Source: Flavobacterium sp. 9R (GTDB lineage: Bacteria > Bacteroidota > Bacteroidia > Flavobacteriales > Flavobacteriaceae). From it: a DNA stretch of 64,000 nucleotides. Location of the stretch: contig NZ_LR733413.1 of assembly GCF_902506345.1 (NCBI RefSeq), forward strand, positions 1,652,569 through 1,716,568. The letters run 5' to 3'. The notes beneath the pieces were generated by a model. That model searched no databases, was not told the origin of the DNA, and saw nothing but the letters and a program-made list of their open reading frames with translations. Positions 7,979 through 17,140 of the stretch are shown piece by piece. The translations under genes and the position numbers were made by a program. Numbering within the stretch: the stretch's first letter is position 1; each line of letters begins with the position of its first letter.

Positions 7979-9046
7979 TATACTTTTATTTTGGTTTTTC
8001 AAGGATTCGATGCCTGTTTCCAAATGGGAAACGCTAGTAAATCCTGATTTTTTCAGGAACTGCATCGCTGCAAGACTGCGTTGTCCCGTTTGGCAAAACA
8101 ATACTATTTCCTGATTTTTATTCAAATTCTTACTGTACTCTGCTAGTTGACCCAAAGGAACCTGAATGATATTCGTTCCTTTATACTCCGGAAGTTCCTC
8201 CACTTCCCGAACATCAATAACTACTATTTCAGATGAATTGCATTTTTCTAAAAAAGCTATTGCATTTAGACCGTTGTGCTTTTCCTTAGTATTCAATATC
8301 TTATTTCCGTTGATGACACCCTTCTCTATCGCTTTTTGATTTTTGGCGAAAGTCATAATTTGGGTTTGCCCAAGAAGTGCATCAAATAGTAAAAGTTTTC
8401 CCGATAACACTTTTCCAACTCCTAAAATAATTTTCAGTACTTCGGTGGCTTGAAAACTCCCTAGCGTCTGTGGAACTACTCCCAGCACTCCCGACATTTC
8501 ACAACTCGGTATGGTGATTCCCCCTTCTTTTTCAGGAAACAAACAACGATAGGAAGGTCCGTTTTGATAGTTAAACACCGAAACCTGCCCTTGAAATTTA
8601 TGAATGGAAGCGTATACTACTGGAATTCTTTTAGCCACCGCCACATCGTTTATCAAATACCTAACGGCAATGGCATCGGTACAATCTACAATGATTTGGT
8701 ACTTCTCGACCATAGCCGCATTATTAGACTCTAAAAATTCAGGAAAAACAACTAGCTCTACCTCAGGATTGAGTGCCTGTAGCACTTGTTTGGCCACGAC
8801 AACTTTTTGTTTTCCCACATCCGAATGGGTATACAAGGACTGACGATGCAAATTGGATTCGTCCACCACATCGCCATCTGCAATTCCGATATGTCCGACA
8901 CCAGCTATTACTAAGCTCTGCAAAACCGGACAGCCCAATCCTCCAGCACCAATCACCAAAACACGAGCGTTTTGTAGTTTTTGCTGACCGAGGTCTCCCA
9001 CTTCTGGGAGAATGATTTGTCGGGAATAGCGGGTGTTGTTAGGCAT
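7970..9046 (-). CDS. moeB: MoeB/ThiF-type adenylyltransferase with C-terminal rhodanese domain
   Basis: 358 residues. The N-terminal 240 residues are an E1-like adenylyltransferase: nucleotide loop VLVIGAGGLGCPVLQSL, DGDVVDESNLHRQ, DCTDAIAVRYLIND. It would adenylylate the C-terminal glycine of MoaD. The C-terminal 95 residues are a rhodanese domain with active loop CQTGQRS (persulfide Cys), supplying sulfur. The paired zinc CxxC motifs of classical MoeB are not evident: only RCLFPE and SCEMSG cysteines are seen. moaD lies upstream beyond a long repeat spacer. A ThiF role in thiamine synthesis is possible but less likely here. Confidence 0.88.
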   Translation of the reverse strand: MPNNTRYSRQIILPEVGDLGQQKLQNARVLVIGAGGLGCPVLQSLVIAGVGHIGIADGDVVDESNLHRQSLYTHSDVGKQKVVVAKQVLQALNPEVELVVFPEFLESNNAAMVEKYQIIVDCTDAIAVRYLINDVAVAKRIPVVYASIHKFQGQVSVFNYQNGPSYRCLFPEKEGGITIPSCEMSGVLGVVPQTLGSFQATEVLKIILGVGKVLSGKLLLFDALLGQTQIMTFAKNQKAIEKGVINGNKILNTKEKHNGLNAIAFLEKCNSSEIVVIDVREVEELPEYKGTNIIQVPLGQLAEYSKNLNKNQEIVLFCQTGQRSLAAMQFLKKSGFTSVSHLETGIESLKNQNKSITT

Positions 9047-9060
9047 TTTAAAATATTTTA

Positions 9061-9411
9061 ATTAATTCTTTTTAAACATATAAGTCACATAAGTATTCCT
9101 TTTTATTGAATAGGTTTTAAAGAAAAATGAAGCCCATAAAAGTAAATCTTTGAATTCGAACCAATCACAAAAACAATCAGACACATTTTGCTTTAAAAAT
9201 TATTTTCAATGCGCTCCAATGAACTTTTACTACTTGTTGTACATTAATTCTAAACATATATGTCATATTAGTATCCTTTTTATTGACTAGGTTTTAAAGA
9301 AAAATGAAGCCCATAAAAGTAAATCTTTGAATTCGAGCCTTTCATAAAAACAATCATACACAATTTACTTTAAATACTATTTTCAACGCACTCCTATGAA
9401 CTTTTACTACT
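9061..9411. repeat. Tandem duplication of a 170-180 bp non-coding unit
   Basis: Copy 1 (9061-9234) and copy 2 (9243-9411) share long identical blocks, such as AATGAAGCCCATAAAAGTAA and the closing GAACTTTTACTACT, with scattered substitutions and a five-base deletion. Each starts with AAACATATAAGTCA-like sequence that recurs between nrtA and nrtB. It fills the 459-base gap between moaD and the moeB-like gene; I see no gene in it. Confidence 0.8.
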
Positions 9412-9505
9412 CATTTTACAAATAAAATTGCTACTATTTAAAAACTTAATTGACTTAAATGTTTTATTTTTTTAATAATTAGTGAATAGCAAAAAAAGTG
9501 CTTTA

Positions 9506-9748
9506 TCATCCACCAGCAAAGGGAGGCAAAAAAGCAATGACATCGGCCTCTTGTAAAACAACTTCGTCATTACAAAATGTTTGATTCAAAGCGATGCTGT
9601 AAGCCGTTTTTTGAAAATCGGGAAAACGACGTTCTACTGCCCTTTTCAATCCCAAAAGTGTATTGAGATCAGCTGTCAACTCCATTTGTTCTTCGTTGCA
9701 ATGGGTAATTTCTGCCAGCAAGCCAAAATATTTTAGGGTAACTCTCAT
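9506..9748 (-). CDS. moaD: Molybdopterin synthase sulfur-carrier subunit
   Basis: 80 residues, a ubiquitin-like protein. The start MRVTLKYFGLLAEITH and the end AFLPPFAGG are characteristic. The terminal Gly-Gly is adenylylated and thiocarboxylated, and then donates sulfur through MoaE. Its start codon overlaps the mobA stop as ATGA, indicating translational coupling. The Moco unit runs modE, TauE/SafE, mobA, moaD, then on to moeB, moaE, moaC-moaB and moaA. Confidence 0.93.
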   Translation of the reverse strand: MRVTLKYFGLLAEITHCNEEQMELTADLNTLLGLKRAVERRFPDFQKTAYSIALNQTFCNDEVVLQEADVIAFLPPFAGG

Positions 9749-10320
9749 CCTTTTAAATTTTTATATTCTTCTGGCGTGTTGATGTTTTGCAATTGGGCGC
9801 TCCATTGTTCAGGGACATTAATCGTTTGGTGTGTGAGTTCTTCCACAAATCTTCTTACTTTGAGTTGGTTGCCTGCTAAAAATTCAGGTAACAAAATACG
9901 TACTGATCGATCATACACCGCCACCAATGGACTTGGTTTATCATTAACTTGCACTTGCGTCATTTGACAGGCATCGGAATGCGCATTAACCAACCACTGC
10001 AGCAATTCGGAGGAAATCATTGGAACGTCTACACTCAAAATTAGATTGCGTTTGGTAGCAGTATGTTTCAAAGCCGTATAGATTCCGCCAAGAGGTCCTT
10101 TGTTGGTAACAATATCCGAAATTCGGGTTACCCCCAAAGCATCGTATCTTTCATCCGAAGAGACAATTACGACATTGTTCCCCACTACTTCTTTTACAGC
10201 AGCGAGAATATTGGCCACAAAAGACTGCCCTTTCCACTCCAAAAACCCTTTGTCTGTAGCCATTCGTTGACTTTTTCCTCCTGCTAAAATATAGGCTGTG
10301 ATGGCATTTTCCATATTCAT
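9745..10320 (-). CDS. mobA: Molybdenum cofactor guanylyltransferase
   Basis: 191 residues. MobA adds GMP to Mo-molybdopterin, giving the bis-MGD form used by the DMSO-reductase family, which includes both nitrate reductases in this window. The nucleotide-binding start AYILAGGKSQRMATDKGFL, then GPLGGIYTAL and ILSVDVPMIS (metal Asp), are conserved. It sits seven bases after the transporter gene and overlaps moaD by four bases. Confidence 0.94.
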   Translation of the reverse strand: MNMENAITAYILAGGKSQRMATDKGFLEWKGQSFVANILAAVKEVVGNNVVIVSSDERYDALGVTRISDIVTNKGPLGGIYTALKHTATKRNLILSVDVPMISSELLQWLVNAHSDACQMTQVQVNDKPSPLVAVYDRSVRILLPEFLAGNQLKVRRFVEELTHQTINVPEQWSAQLQNINTPEEYKNLKG

Positions 10321-10327
10321 TTTCTAA

Positions 10328-11077
10328 TTAAGCGGTTGTGTATAATTTAAAAATAGCAATTCCCAAAACCAAAGCCAACACATATCTCAATTGACTGGTG
10401 TTCATTTTTTTACTTCCAAAAAAAGCCCCCACTACTCCTCCTACAAAGACAATCGCAATTAAAAGTAAGGAAGCTTCTGGCATCGTACCGCCTTTAGTCG
10501 CAAATCCTATCAAACCTGAAATAGAATTTACCAAAATAAACAAGGCCGAAACCGCTGCGGTTTGTTTGATGGTAGCCCATCGCAGGAGTAACAAAACAGG
10601 GCTTAAAATAATTCCTCCTCCTATTCCCAACAAACCCGACAAAAAGCCGATGATGGCTCCAATGGTCAACGCCAACGGAATGGATATGGGTCTTACTTCT
10701 GTATTTTCTTTACCAAAGACACCCAGCAATCGAAGTACTGCAAAAACCAAAACAGTGGCCAAAATTATTTTGTAATAAAAAGCATCGATGGTCAAAAAAC
10801 CACCTAAAAATGAAAACGGAATCGAAGTAAGGGCAAAGGGATAAAACAACGACCAATTCATTTTTCGTTCTTTATAATAAAAATAAAACGACACTGCCGA
10901 AACCAAGATATTCAGTACCAAAGCTGTAGGTTTCATAAAAGTCATTGGGAATGAAAAAAGACTCATCAAGGCTAAATAACCACTTGCGCCTCCGTGTCCC
11001 ACACTTGCATACAAAAAAGCAACAATAGGCAATAAAAGCAACAAAAGAGGCGTGTCAAAAAGTGTGGCAACCGTCAT
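10328..11077 (-). CDS. TauE/SafE-family membrane transporter, possible molybdate or oxyanion carrier
   Basis: 249 residues with about eight hydrophobic segments. The two family repeats are FLYASVGHGGASGYLALMSL near the N-terminus and GFLSGLLGIGGGIILSPVLL in the middle. TauE/SafE proteins move sulfite, sulfonates or related anions. The ATG at 11077 overlaps the TGA of the ModE-like gene (ATGA), which fixes this start and couples the two. No modABC transporter occurs in the window. The position between a ModE regulator and mobA suggests an oxyanion such as molybdate, but that is inference. Confidence 0.85.
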   Translation of the reverse strand: MTVATLFDTPLLLLLLPIVAFLYASVGHGGASGYLALMSLFSFPMTFMKPTALVLNILVSAVSFYFYYKERKMNWSLFYPFALTSIPFSFLGGFLTIDAFYYKIILATVLVFAVLRLLGVFGKENTEVRPISIPLALTIGAIIGFLSGLLGIGGGIILSPVLLLLRWATIKQTAAVSALFILVNSISGLIGFATKGGTMPEASLLLIAIVFVGGVVGAFFGSKKMNTSQLRYVLALVLGIAIFKLYTTA

Positions 11078-11403
11078 AGATTTTGTTTTTTTAATTGTTC
11101 GTCTAAATACTCCCAACAAGCTCGATTGATGCTTTCAAAAGAAGCGATTAACGATTTACCGTAAGGCGTCAACACAGTTCCTCCGCCTTTGCTTCCGCCA
11201 ATTTGAGTAGTAATCAAAGGGCTTGATGCTGCCTTGTTGGATTCATCGACTAACTTCCACGCTTTTTGATAAGACAAATTCATCGCTTTTGCCGCTTTAT
11301 TTAGCGAACCTGTTTCATCAATTAGCTTTAGCAAATGTACTCGGCCTTCGCTAATCAAAACTCCCTCTTCGGATTCAATCCAAATTTTACTTTTAATTTT
11401 CAT
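11074..11403 (-). CDS. modE: ModE-like molybdate regulator, DNA-binding domain only
   Basis: 109 residues. Matches the ModE winged helix-turn-helix (GRVHLLKLIDETGSLNKAAK, then AMNLSYQKAWKLVDESNK, and the GGSKGGGTVLTPYG wing). The TOBE/Mop molybdate-binding domains of full ModE are absent, so it may sense through a partner or act constitutively. A ModE-type palindrome lies 62 bases upstream, over the predicted promoter. It heads the Moco operon, so it probably represses itself and the cofactor genes. Confidence 0.85.
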   Translation of the reverse strand: MKIKSKIWIESEEGVLISEGRVHLLKLIDETGSLNKAAKAMNLSYQKAWKLVDESNKAASSPLITTQIGGSKGGGTVLTPYGKSLIASFESINRACWEYLDEQLKKQNL

Positions 11404-11464
11404 TCGGTAAAATTTATTTTGATAACGGTTACTATTTATTTGTACTTACTTTAGATTTAAAACT

Positions 11465-11494
11465 ATTCGTTATACTTTCACAAATATAACGAAT
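11465..11494 (-). promoter_or_regulatory. ModE-type operator over the modE promoter
   Basis: ATTCGTTATA at 11465-11474 and TATAACGAAT at 11485-11494 are perfect inverted arms ten bases apart. The enterobacterial ModE operator has the same CGTTATA...TATAACG layout. On the minus strand the site overlaps TATATTTG, a perfect TAnnTTTG Bacteroidota -7 element, so binding would block transcription of modE and the genes after it. Confidence 0.75.
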
Positions 11495-11580
11495 TTGATT
11501 TTATAAAAAATTGATTATCGCATTGAATCTGTTACATATCTAATTCGTGCAACTGAAATTTTTTCTCCAATATCCGCATA

Positions 11581-11610
11581 AAAAAAGCTGCCCTTTTTGG
11601 ACAGCTTTTC
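11581..11610 (-). terminator. Rho-independent terminator on the minus strand
   Basis: AAAAGCTG (11583-11590) pairs with CAGCTTTT (11602-11609). Read on the minus strand, the stem is followed by a run of eight T. It ends the transcript carrying the 11626-11931 gene and perhaps moeA. Confidence 0.8.
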
Positions 11611-11625
11611 ATTTAAAACTAGATA

Positions 11626-11931
11626 CTAAGCTCTAAATATCATTCCCTTATGATAATTGTACAGTACTTTATCGTAAGGCACATATAATGAAAGAATCTT
11701 TTCAGAATGGCTATCAAAAGTCATTTGATTGTGCTTTCTAAATAAATAGATTTCTTTTAAACAATTGGACAAACTTTGATGGATAAAGGTTGTAAACATA
11801 GGCAATTGTTTATCCCCTACATACAAGTCCAATTGATAATTGGAGCTACTTTTTGATAAATTGTTTCCAACAATTCGTATCGTAAATTTTGTTGGAACAC
11901 CCTTGTGCGTACCTTGGTATTCTAAAATCAT
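11626..11931 (-). CDS. Hypothetical protein
   Basis: 101 residues with no signal peptide or membrane segment. It alternates beta-like strands (KFTIRIVGNNLSK, YQLDLYVGDKQLPMF) with a basic Tyr-rich end (YVPYDKVLYNYHKG). Not recognised. It follows moeA by about 100 bases on the same strand and is closed by a strong terminator, so it may be the last gene of the nitrate reductase-moeA transcript. Confidence 0.6.
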   Translation of the reverse strand: MILEYQGTHKGVPTKFTIRIVGNNLSKSSSNYQLDLYVGDKQLPMFTTFIHQSLSNCLKEIYLFRKHNQMTFDSHSEKILSLYVPYDKVLYNYHKGMIFRA

Positions 11932-12032
11932 ATCGGCTATTTTTTCGGTTATTATTAAACTAACTAATCAATAGTTGTATTATATTTTACATAAAAGTAT
12001 AAAAATAGTATTATCTTTTTGCAAATAAAATA

Positions 12033-13208
12033 CTAATTCTTTACCCCATATACCGTAACTAATTCATTTTCTTTCAAATCATAATTCCCATCAACTACAT
12101 ATACTAAAGCATTTGCTGTTGAAAAAGTATTTAACATAGAAGAAGCCTGATGCGATAGAATCGCCACTTTACCATTCGTGATTTTTGCTTTCAAAAATTG
12201 AGCTCGGCTGTTGTTTACAGAAAGATGATGTTCTAATGGCAAGCTATTCCTTGCTTCATATTGCGTAATCTGTCCAGAAATTCTTTTTAAGGTAGGTAAC
12301 ACATACACATAAAAACAGGTCAAACAAGCGGCTGGATTTCCAGGCAATGCGAAAATCATCTTTTCATTTACTTTTCCGGCAAAAAGAGGCTTCCCTGGCT
12401 TTTGATTGACTTTGTGAAATAACGTCTTTACTTCTAACTCTTGCAATGCTTGTGCAACAAAATCATAATCCCCTACTGATATTCCGCCAGAAACCAAAAT
12501 CACATCGTGCTTTTCTATGGAGGTTTGAAGGGCGTTTTTGGTACTTTCAAAATCATCTTTTACAGTGTAACGCGCAACCTCCTGAAAAAAAGCATCCATT
12601 AAAGCAGCTTCGAGCATTATGCCGTTACTTTCATAGACTTTCCCATACGTTAAAGGTGTACCTGGGGTGAGCAATTCGTTGCCCGTTACCACTATTCCAA
12701 CACTTGGCTTTTTAAATACCGGAACAGTCGTTATTCCTAAAGCCGCCAAAAAACCTATGGCTGCGGCATCCAACTCAGTGCCTTTTTCTAGGGCTAGCTC
12801 TCCTTTTTTGATTTGTTCTCCTATAGGCCGAATGTTATCCTCTAGTTTTGGCACACTTTGTACTGTCAAAACCGATTGTGTTACAGTAACTTTCTCAATC
12901 GGAATCATAGCTTGAGCTGTATCTGGGACAGGAGCACCTGTGAAAATCTTAACAGCTTGACCGGGTTTCAAAATAAAAGATTCGGCATCACCCGCTTTGA
13001 TTTCACCAATAATTTGATAGGTCAGCTTATCGTGTATACCAACCGCATAACCATCCATAGCCGATTGTCGAAATGGCGGCATGTGGATTGGAGAAAGGAT
13101 GGACTGTGAAAGTGTTTTTTTTCTAGCTTCGAGCAAAGCACTATTTTCTTCCTGAGGGGTGGGTATATTATTTTTTAAAATTGAAAACGCTTCTGAAACG
13201 GTAATCAT
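12033..13208 (-). CDS. moeA: Molybdopterin molybdotransferase
   Basis: 391 residues. MoeA inserts molybdate into adenylylated molybdopterin. Motifs: PPFRQSAMDGYAV, FTGAPVPDTAQAMIPIE, VVTGNELLTPG, VLVSGGISVGDYDFV and FALPGNPAACLTCF. The start at 13208 (MITVSEAF) aligns with the usual MoeA N-terminus better than the ATG eight codons upstream. It lies directly downstream of the nitrate reductase operon rather than with the other Moco genes, suggesting coexpression with the enzyme it serves. Confidence 0.94.
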   Translation of the reverse strand: MITVSEAFSILKNNIPTPQEENSALLEARKKTLSQSILSPIHMPPFRQSAMDGYAVGIHDKLTYQIIGEIKAGDAESFILKPGQAVKIFTGAPVPDTAQAMIPIEKVTVTQSVLTVQSVPKLEDNIRPIGEQIKKGELALEKGTELDAAAIGFLAALGITTVPVFKKPSVGIVVTGNELLTPGTPLTYGKVYESNGIMLEAALMDAFFQEVARYTVKDDFESTKNALQTSIEKHDVILVSGGISVGDYDFVAQALQELEVKTLFHKVNQKPGKPLFAGKVNEKMIFALPGNPAACLTCFYVYVLPTLKRISGQITQYEARNSLPLEHHLSVNNSRAQFLKAKITNGKVAILSHQASSMLNTFSTANALVYVVDGNYDLKENELVTVYGVKN

Positions 13209-13284
13209 AAAATTAGTTTTTGATGCTTTCAAAAGTACAATTCTGAATTGATTTTACTGTGTCAGAATGTAACATAAATTGCAT

Positions 13285-13533
13285 TTATTGTTGTTGTTTA
13301 TTTCCTGAAGGCAAATAATACAACCATCCAAAACCAATTAAAAAGAGAATCAATGAGGCAATAAATGCCGGAATCAAAATCTCCCGATTATTTTCTAAAG
13401 CATTGTTCAAAGAAGCGTACAACAACCAAATTTGTATCGTAACATTCAATATCAATATAAATATCAAGGTAGAGAGAATATTATTCAGTTTGTTGGGATT
13501 CGCTTGATTTTGACGGGTTCTAAAAGTGCTCAT
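13285..13533 (-). CDS. Small two-helix membrane protein of the nitrate reductase operon
   Basis: 82 residues. A polar N-terminus (RTRQNQANPNKLN) is followed by two hydrophobic helices (ILSTLIFILILNVTIQIWLLY and IPAFIASLILFLIGFGWLYY) and a short Gln-rich tail. No family assigned. It lies 64 bases after the Rieske gene and 76 before moeA, on the same strand. It is probably a small structural or assembly subunit of the membrane-associated nitrate reductase complex; that role is inferred from position only. Confidence 0.7.
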   Translation of the reverse strand: MSTFRTRQNQANPNKLNNILSTLIFILILNVTIQIWLLYASLNNALENNREILIPAFIASLILFLIGFGWLYYLPSGNKQQQ

Positions 13534-13597
13534 TTATCCGTTTGTTTTAAGTTTATTGTTTATGCTCTATTTGCATTACTGATACTTATTTCTCAGT

Positions 13598-14113
13598 TTA
13601 AACCGACTGTGCTTCACTGCTGGAAGCTTTTACAAAAATGTCATTCCCTTTTAAAAATACTTCTAGATTTGGCAATGCTCTTGGTGGAGGACCGGCTAAT
13701 ACTTCTCCTGTTTTGGCATCAAAAGAACCATTATGGCAAGGACAATAAATAATATCCGTACCGGGCTTATAAAAAACAGAGCAAGACAAATGAGTACACT
13801 TTTGTTCATAGGCTTTGAATTCCCCCGATTCTAAATGAATTAAAATATAAGGAATGGTGCTGCCTTCAATCACAAAAGCACGAGTACCTCCTACAGGAAT
13901 TTCGTCTTTTTTACACACGAAATGTTCGCCTGCTACTTCTTCTTTTGGGAGTATATAGGCTTTGGCCGCAACTAATCCGCTTCCCACCATCAATCCGCCA
14001 GAAACCAGCGTAAGGAATTTGGCAAAATCACGGCGACTCACATTACTAGCTTGTTGCTTGAGAATTGGAAAATCTTTCTTCCAATTTTTATTTAGGTTAT
14101 CTTCTTTTGACAT
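13598..14113 (-). CDS. Rieske 2Fe-2S protein with Tat-like membrane anchor
   Basis: 171 residues. The N-terminus has SRRDFAKFL followed by a hydrophobic stretch (VSGGLMVGSGLVAAKAYIL), like an uncleaved Tat signal anchor of bc-type Rieske proteins. The cluster motifs CTHLSC and CPCHNGSFD are intact, with GPPPRALPNLEV after them. Such proteins carry electrons from quinol on the outer face of the membrane. It is encoded between the ferredoxin subunit and a small membrane protein in the nitrate reductase operon, so it is probably an electron-transfer subunit. Classical Nar and Nap lack a Rieske subunit. Confidence 0.88.
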   Translation of the reverse strand: MSKEDNLNKNWKKDFPILKQQASNVSRRDFAKFLTLVSGGLMVGSGLVAAKAYILPKEEVAGEHFVCKKDEIPVGGTRAFVIEGSTIPYILIHLESGEFKAYEQKCTHLSCSVFYKPGTDIIYCPCHNGSFDAKTGEVLAGPPPRALPNLEVFLKGNDIFVKASSSEAQSV

Positions 14114-14225
14114 AAGACAGTTATCTGTTTTCGGTTTTCTGTTATCAGTTAAGGGTTTTCTGTTATGAGTTGTAAGTTATGGGTATTCAATGTGCTGTGA
14201 AGTTACCCTTTGGAGTTGGGAATTT

Positions 14226-14795
14226 CTAATAAATGATTAATTCCGTACTTCCTTTAGGCATCATTATATTAACTTTGGTATTGACCACTTCTTTTCCAAA
14301 TACAAACGTATTAATGGGTGTACTATTTGGTCGCATTTCTTCAATTTCTGCTTTAGTACCATAAAATAATGCTCCACTAGGACAAACGGTTGCACACATG
14401 GGTTTTTTACCAATACTTGTTCGGTCATAACACATAGTACACTTCATCATCAAATCGTAGGATTCTTCCTTTTTAGGCACGCCAAACGGACAAGCCATCA
14501 CACAATTAGAACAACCAATACAACGCTCGGTATTGGCAGTATGCACTATACCAAATTCATCTTTTGAAATAGCATCAGCTGGACACACATTAGCACACAC
14601 TGGATCATCGCAATGCATACAAACCTGTACCGTAGTTTGAATGGTCGACGCTCTATCTACATAATTGACATGAATCATAGAATCTTGCCCATTGGTTTCG
14701 CATTCGGCACAAGCCATCTCACAAGCTTTGCAGCCTATGCATCGTTGCATGTCTACAAAAAATTCCTCGTTTGTATTGAAACTGGTGTAATTCAT
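14226..14795 (-). CDS. Four-cluster ferredoxin-type iron-sulfur subunit
   Basis: 189 residues with sixteen cysteines in four CxxCxxC...C groups: RCIGCKACEMAC, VCMHCDDPVCANVC, RCIGCSNCVMAC and KCTMCYDRTSIG followed by MCATVCPSG. This is the DmsB/NrfC/HybA layout of subunits that wire a molybdoenzyme to the membrane. No signal peptide is seen. It lies sixteen bases after the catalytic gene, so it is almost certainly its electron-transfer partner. Confidence 0.9.
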   Translation of the reverse strand: MNYTSFNTNEEFFVDMQRCIGCKACEMACAECETNGQDSMIHVNYVDRASTIQTTVQVCMHCDDPVCANVCPADAISKDEFGIVHTANTERCIGCSNCVMACPFGVPKKEESYDLMMKCTMCYDRTSIGKKPMCATVCPSGALFYGTKAEIEEMRPNSTPINTFVFGKEVVNTKVNIMMPKGSTELIIY

Positions 14796-14811
14796 ATTTC
14801 TTTTTTATAGA

Positions 14812-17028
14812 TTAAACACTAGCATAAGCTGTTGATTCTGTAGATGGCCCCGCTATTTTCCTGAGAGGTTCCAAATGGCAAGCACTCACTTTAAATTCGG
14901 GTATTTTAGAAACCGGATCTAAAGTTCCTGGTGTTAACTGATTGGCCGATTTTTTTCCGGACCAATGGTACGGGATAAAAACCGTATCCTCTCTAATGGT
15001 TTCAACGATATTCGCTGGAAAAATTCCTTCTCCCCTTCGGGTGGACACTTTCACCAATTCTCTTTGTTGGATACCATACTGCTGAGCTAATTTGGGATGA
15101 ATTTCTAGCAAGGGTTCTGGAAATTGATCGACTAATTTTCCTATTCTTCGGGTTTGCGTACCACTCAAATACTGAGAGACCACTCGACCTGTTGTCAAAA
15201 CCACGGGATATGCTGCATCGACTACTTCTCCTGGCAATTTATAAGGTGCTGGGTTAAAATGAGCTTTCCCATCGGGAGTTTTAAATTTTTTATCTTCCCA
15301 AAGTCGAGGTGTTCCGGGATGATCTTCGGTAGGACAAGGCCAAAAAATGCCCATATTATCTTCTATTCTTTTATAGGTAATTCCATTATAATCGGCTGTT
15401 CCTCCTTTGGACGCTACTCGCAATTCATTAAAAATGGCTTCACTATTGTCGTAGGTAAATTTATCCTTAGCCCCCAAACGATCTGCCAATTCTAATAAAA
15501 TGGAAGTATCTGTTCTTGCATCTCCAGGAGGGGTTACCGCTTGACGAATACGAATAACGCGCCCTTCTGCCGAGGTGGTGGTACCTTCCTCCTCTTCTTG
15601 TAAAGAACCCGCCAAAATCATATCGGCATGACGAGCAGTTTCATTCAAGAAAAAGTCGATACAAACATAATATTCTAATTTTTCTAAGGCTTCGCGAACG
15701 TAATTGCTATTAGGCAAAGACACCAGAGGGTTGAAACAAATCGAAAGTAATCCTTTTATTTCACCACGATGAATGGCTTCTATAATTTCATAAGCGGACA
15801 ATCCTTTTCCGGGTAAATCCTTTTCATTGATTCCCCAAACTTCTGAAATATATTTACGGTGTTCTGGATTTTCGATATCTCGATTTCCAGGCAATTGGTC
15901 GCATTTATGCCCGTGCTCTCTACCTCCTTGACCATTTCCTTGCCCTGTTATCGTTCCGTAACCACAATAAGGTTTCCCGATTCTACCTGTTGCTAATACT
16001 AAATTAATACAGCCTACAACATTGTCCACTCCTTTGGAATGGTGTTCTATTCCTCGAGCATGCAATAAAAAACTGGTTTTGGCTTTGCCCCATAATTCGG
16101 CGGCAGCTTTTATTTTATTCTTATCGATTCCAGTTACTTCCTCAGCCCATTCTAACGTGTAGTCTTTTACTGCATCAATGGTTTCTTGAAATCCAGAAGT
16201 GTAATTATCAATAAAATCGTGATCCAAAAGATCATGCGTTACTAAATAGTTCAACATGGCTCCATACAAGGCTGAATCCGTTCCCGGACGAACATCCAAA
16301 TGAATATCGGCAGTTCTAGCTAGAGGAATCATGCGCGGATCTACCACAATAATCTTAGCACCACGATCACGGGCTTTCCAAATCCAATGGGTTAAGGTCG
16401 GAAACGTTTCGCTAATATTGGCTCCCGCCACAATAATTACTTCAGCATATTCTAAATCGGAATAATTATTAGAGGCTCTATCCAAACCAAAAGCTTTTTT
16501 ATTACCCGCTCCTGCGCTCACCATACACAAACGACCATTGTAGTCTAAGTTTTTGGTTTTCAAAGCGACTCTAGCAAATTTACCCACCAAATAACTTTTT
16601 TCATTGGTCAAGGAAACACCAGAGAGCATCGAAAAAGCATCTTTCCCGTATTTTTCTTGGATACGCTGTATCTCTGAAACCGTTTTTCCCATGGCGTCAT
16701 CCCAACTAGTAGGCATAAATCCCTGTCCTTCTACCCTCTTTAAAGGTGAGAGTAATCGGTCGGGGTGGTTGTTTTGCAAATAGCGTTGTACGCCTTTGGG
16801 ACACAATCTCCCTTCATTAAATGGAAATTCCATCCAAGGTTCAAAACCAACCACTTTGTTGTCTTTGACCAACAATTCGATACCGCATTGCATGCCACAA
16901 AAACAACAATGGGTTTTTACATTTTTATCGGGTTCATCTCTACCTTCATAGCCATCTTTGGGAGCATAATTCAAATGTGGACCAAACTTGGCAATAATAT
17001 TTTCTTCTGCGACTGGTAATTTTGCCAT
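14812..17028 (-). CDS. Molybdopterin (bis-MGD) nitrate reductase-like catalytic subunit
   Basis: 738 residues. The N-terminal cluster motif is C41-x2-C44-x3-C48 with a fourth ligand at C76 (GRLCPKG). The probable Mo ligand is C168 ([10 protein letters not shown]), as in the Nap/Nas/Fdh branch; NarG uses Asp. [12 protein letters not shown] and the C-terminal [16 protein letters not shown] dinucleotide-binding region are present. There is no Tat signal, so the enzyme should be cytoplasmic, in keeping with two NarK transporters upstream. Nitrate is the likely substrate from context (porin, NarK, FNR-like box); formate or another oxyanion cannot be excluded from sequence alone. Confidence 0.85.
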   Translation of the reverse strand: MAKLPVAEENIIAKFGPHLNYAPKDGYEGRDEPDKNVKTHCCFCGMQCGIELLVKDNKVVGFEPWMEFPFNEGRLCPKGVQRYLQNNHPDRLLSPLKRVEGQGFMPTSWDDAMGKTVSEIQRIQEKYGKDAFSMLSGVSLTNEKSYLVGKFARVALKTKNLDYNGRLCMVSAGAGNKKAFGLDRASNNYSDLEYAEVIIVAGANISETFPTLTHWIWKARDRGAKIIVVDPRMIPLARTADIHLDVRPGTDSALYGAMLNYLVTHDLLDHDFIDNYTSGFQETIDAVKDYTLEWAEEVTGIDKNKIKAAAELWGKAKTSFLLHARGIEHHSKGVDNVVGCINLVLATGRIGKPYCGYGTITGQGNGQGGREHGHKCDQLPGNRDIENPEHRKYISEVWGINEKDLPGKGLSAYEIIEAIHRGEIKGLLSICFNPLVSLPNSNYVREALEKLEYYVCIDFFLNETARHADMILAGSLQEEEEGTTTSAEGRVIRIRQAVTPPGDARTDTSILLELADRLGAKDKFTYDNSEAIFNELRVASKGGTADYNGITYKRIEDNMGIFWPCPTEDHPGTPRLWEDKKFKTPDGKAHFNPAPYKLPGEVVDAAYPVVLTTGRVVSQYLSGTQTRRIGKLVDQFPEPLLEIHPKLAQQYGIQQRELVKVSTRRGEGIFPANIVETIREDTVFIPYHWSGKKSANQLTPGTLDPVSKIPEFKVSACHLEPLRKIAGPSTESTAYASV

Positions 17029-17095
17029 TTTATATTTTTTACAATTGTCAGTATTCCGTTCCTTACTTCTAAAATCTACCTTCTATCCTTTACCT

Positions 17096-17120
17096 CATCA
17101 TCCTGAGCGGAGTCAAAGGG
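17096..17120. repeat. Possible copy of a flavobacterial short interspersed repeat
   Basis: TCCTGAGCGGAGTCAAAGGG lies in the spacer between the cytochrome-b-like gene and the catalytic gene. It resembles a G/C-richer dispersed element that I recall from many flavobacterial genomes. Only one copy occurs here. Confidence 0.35.
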
Positions 17121-17140
17121 CTAACTTCTAACTTCTGAAA

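Noticed and set aside
9061..9411. Tandem copies as the start of a CRISPR array.
   Set aside because: Only two diverged units of about 175 bases, with no short repeats and unique spacers, and no cas genes nearby.
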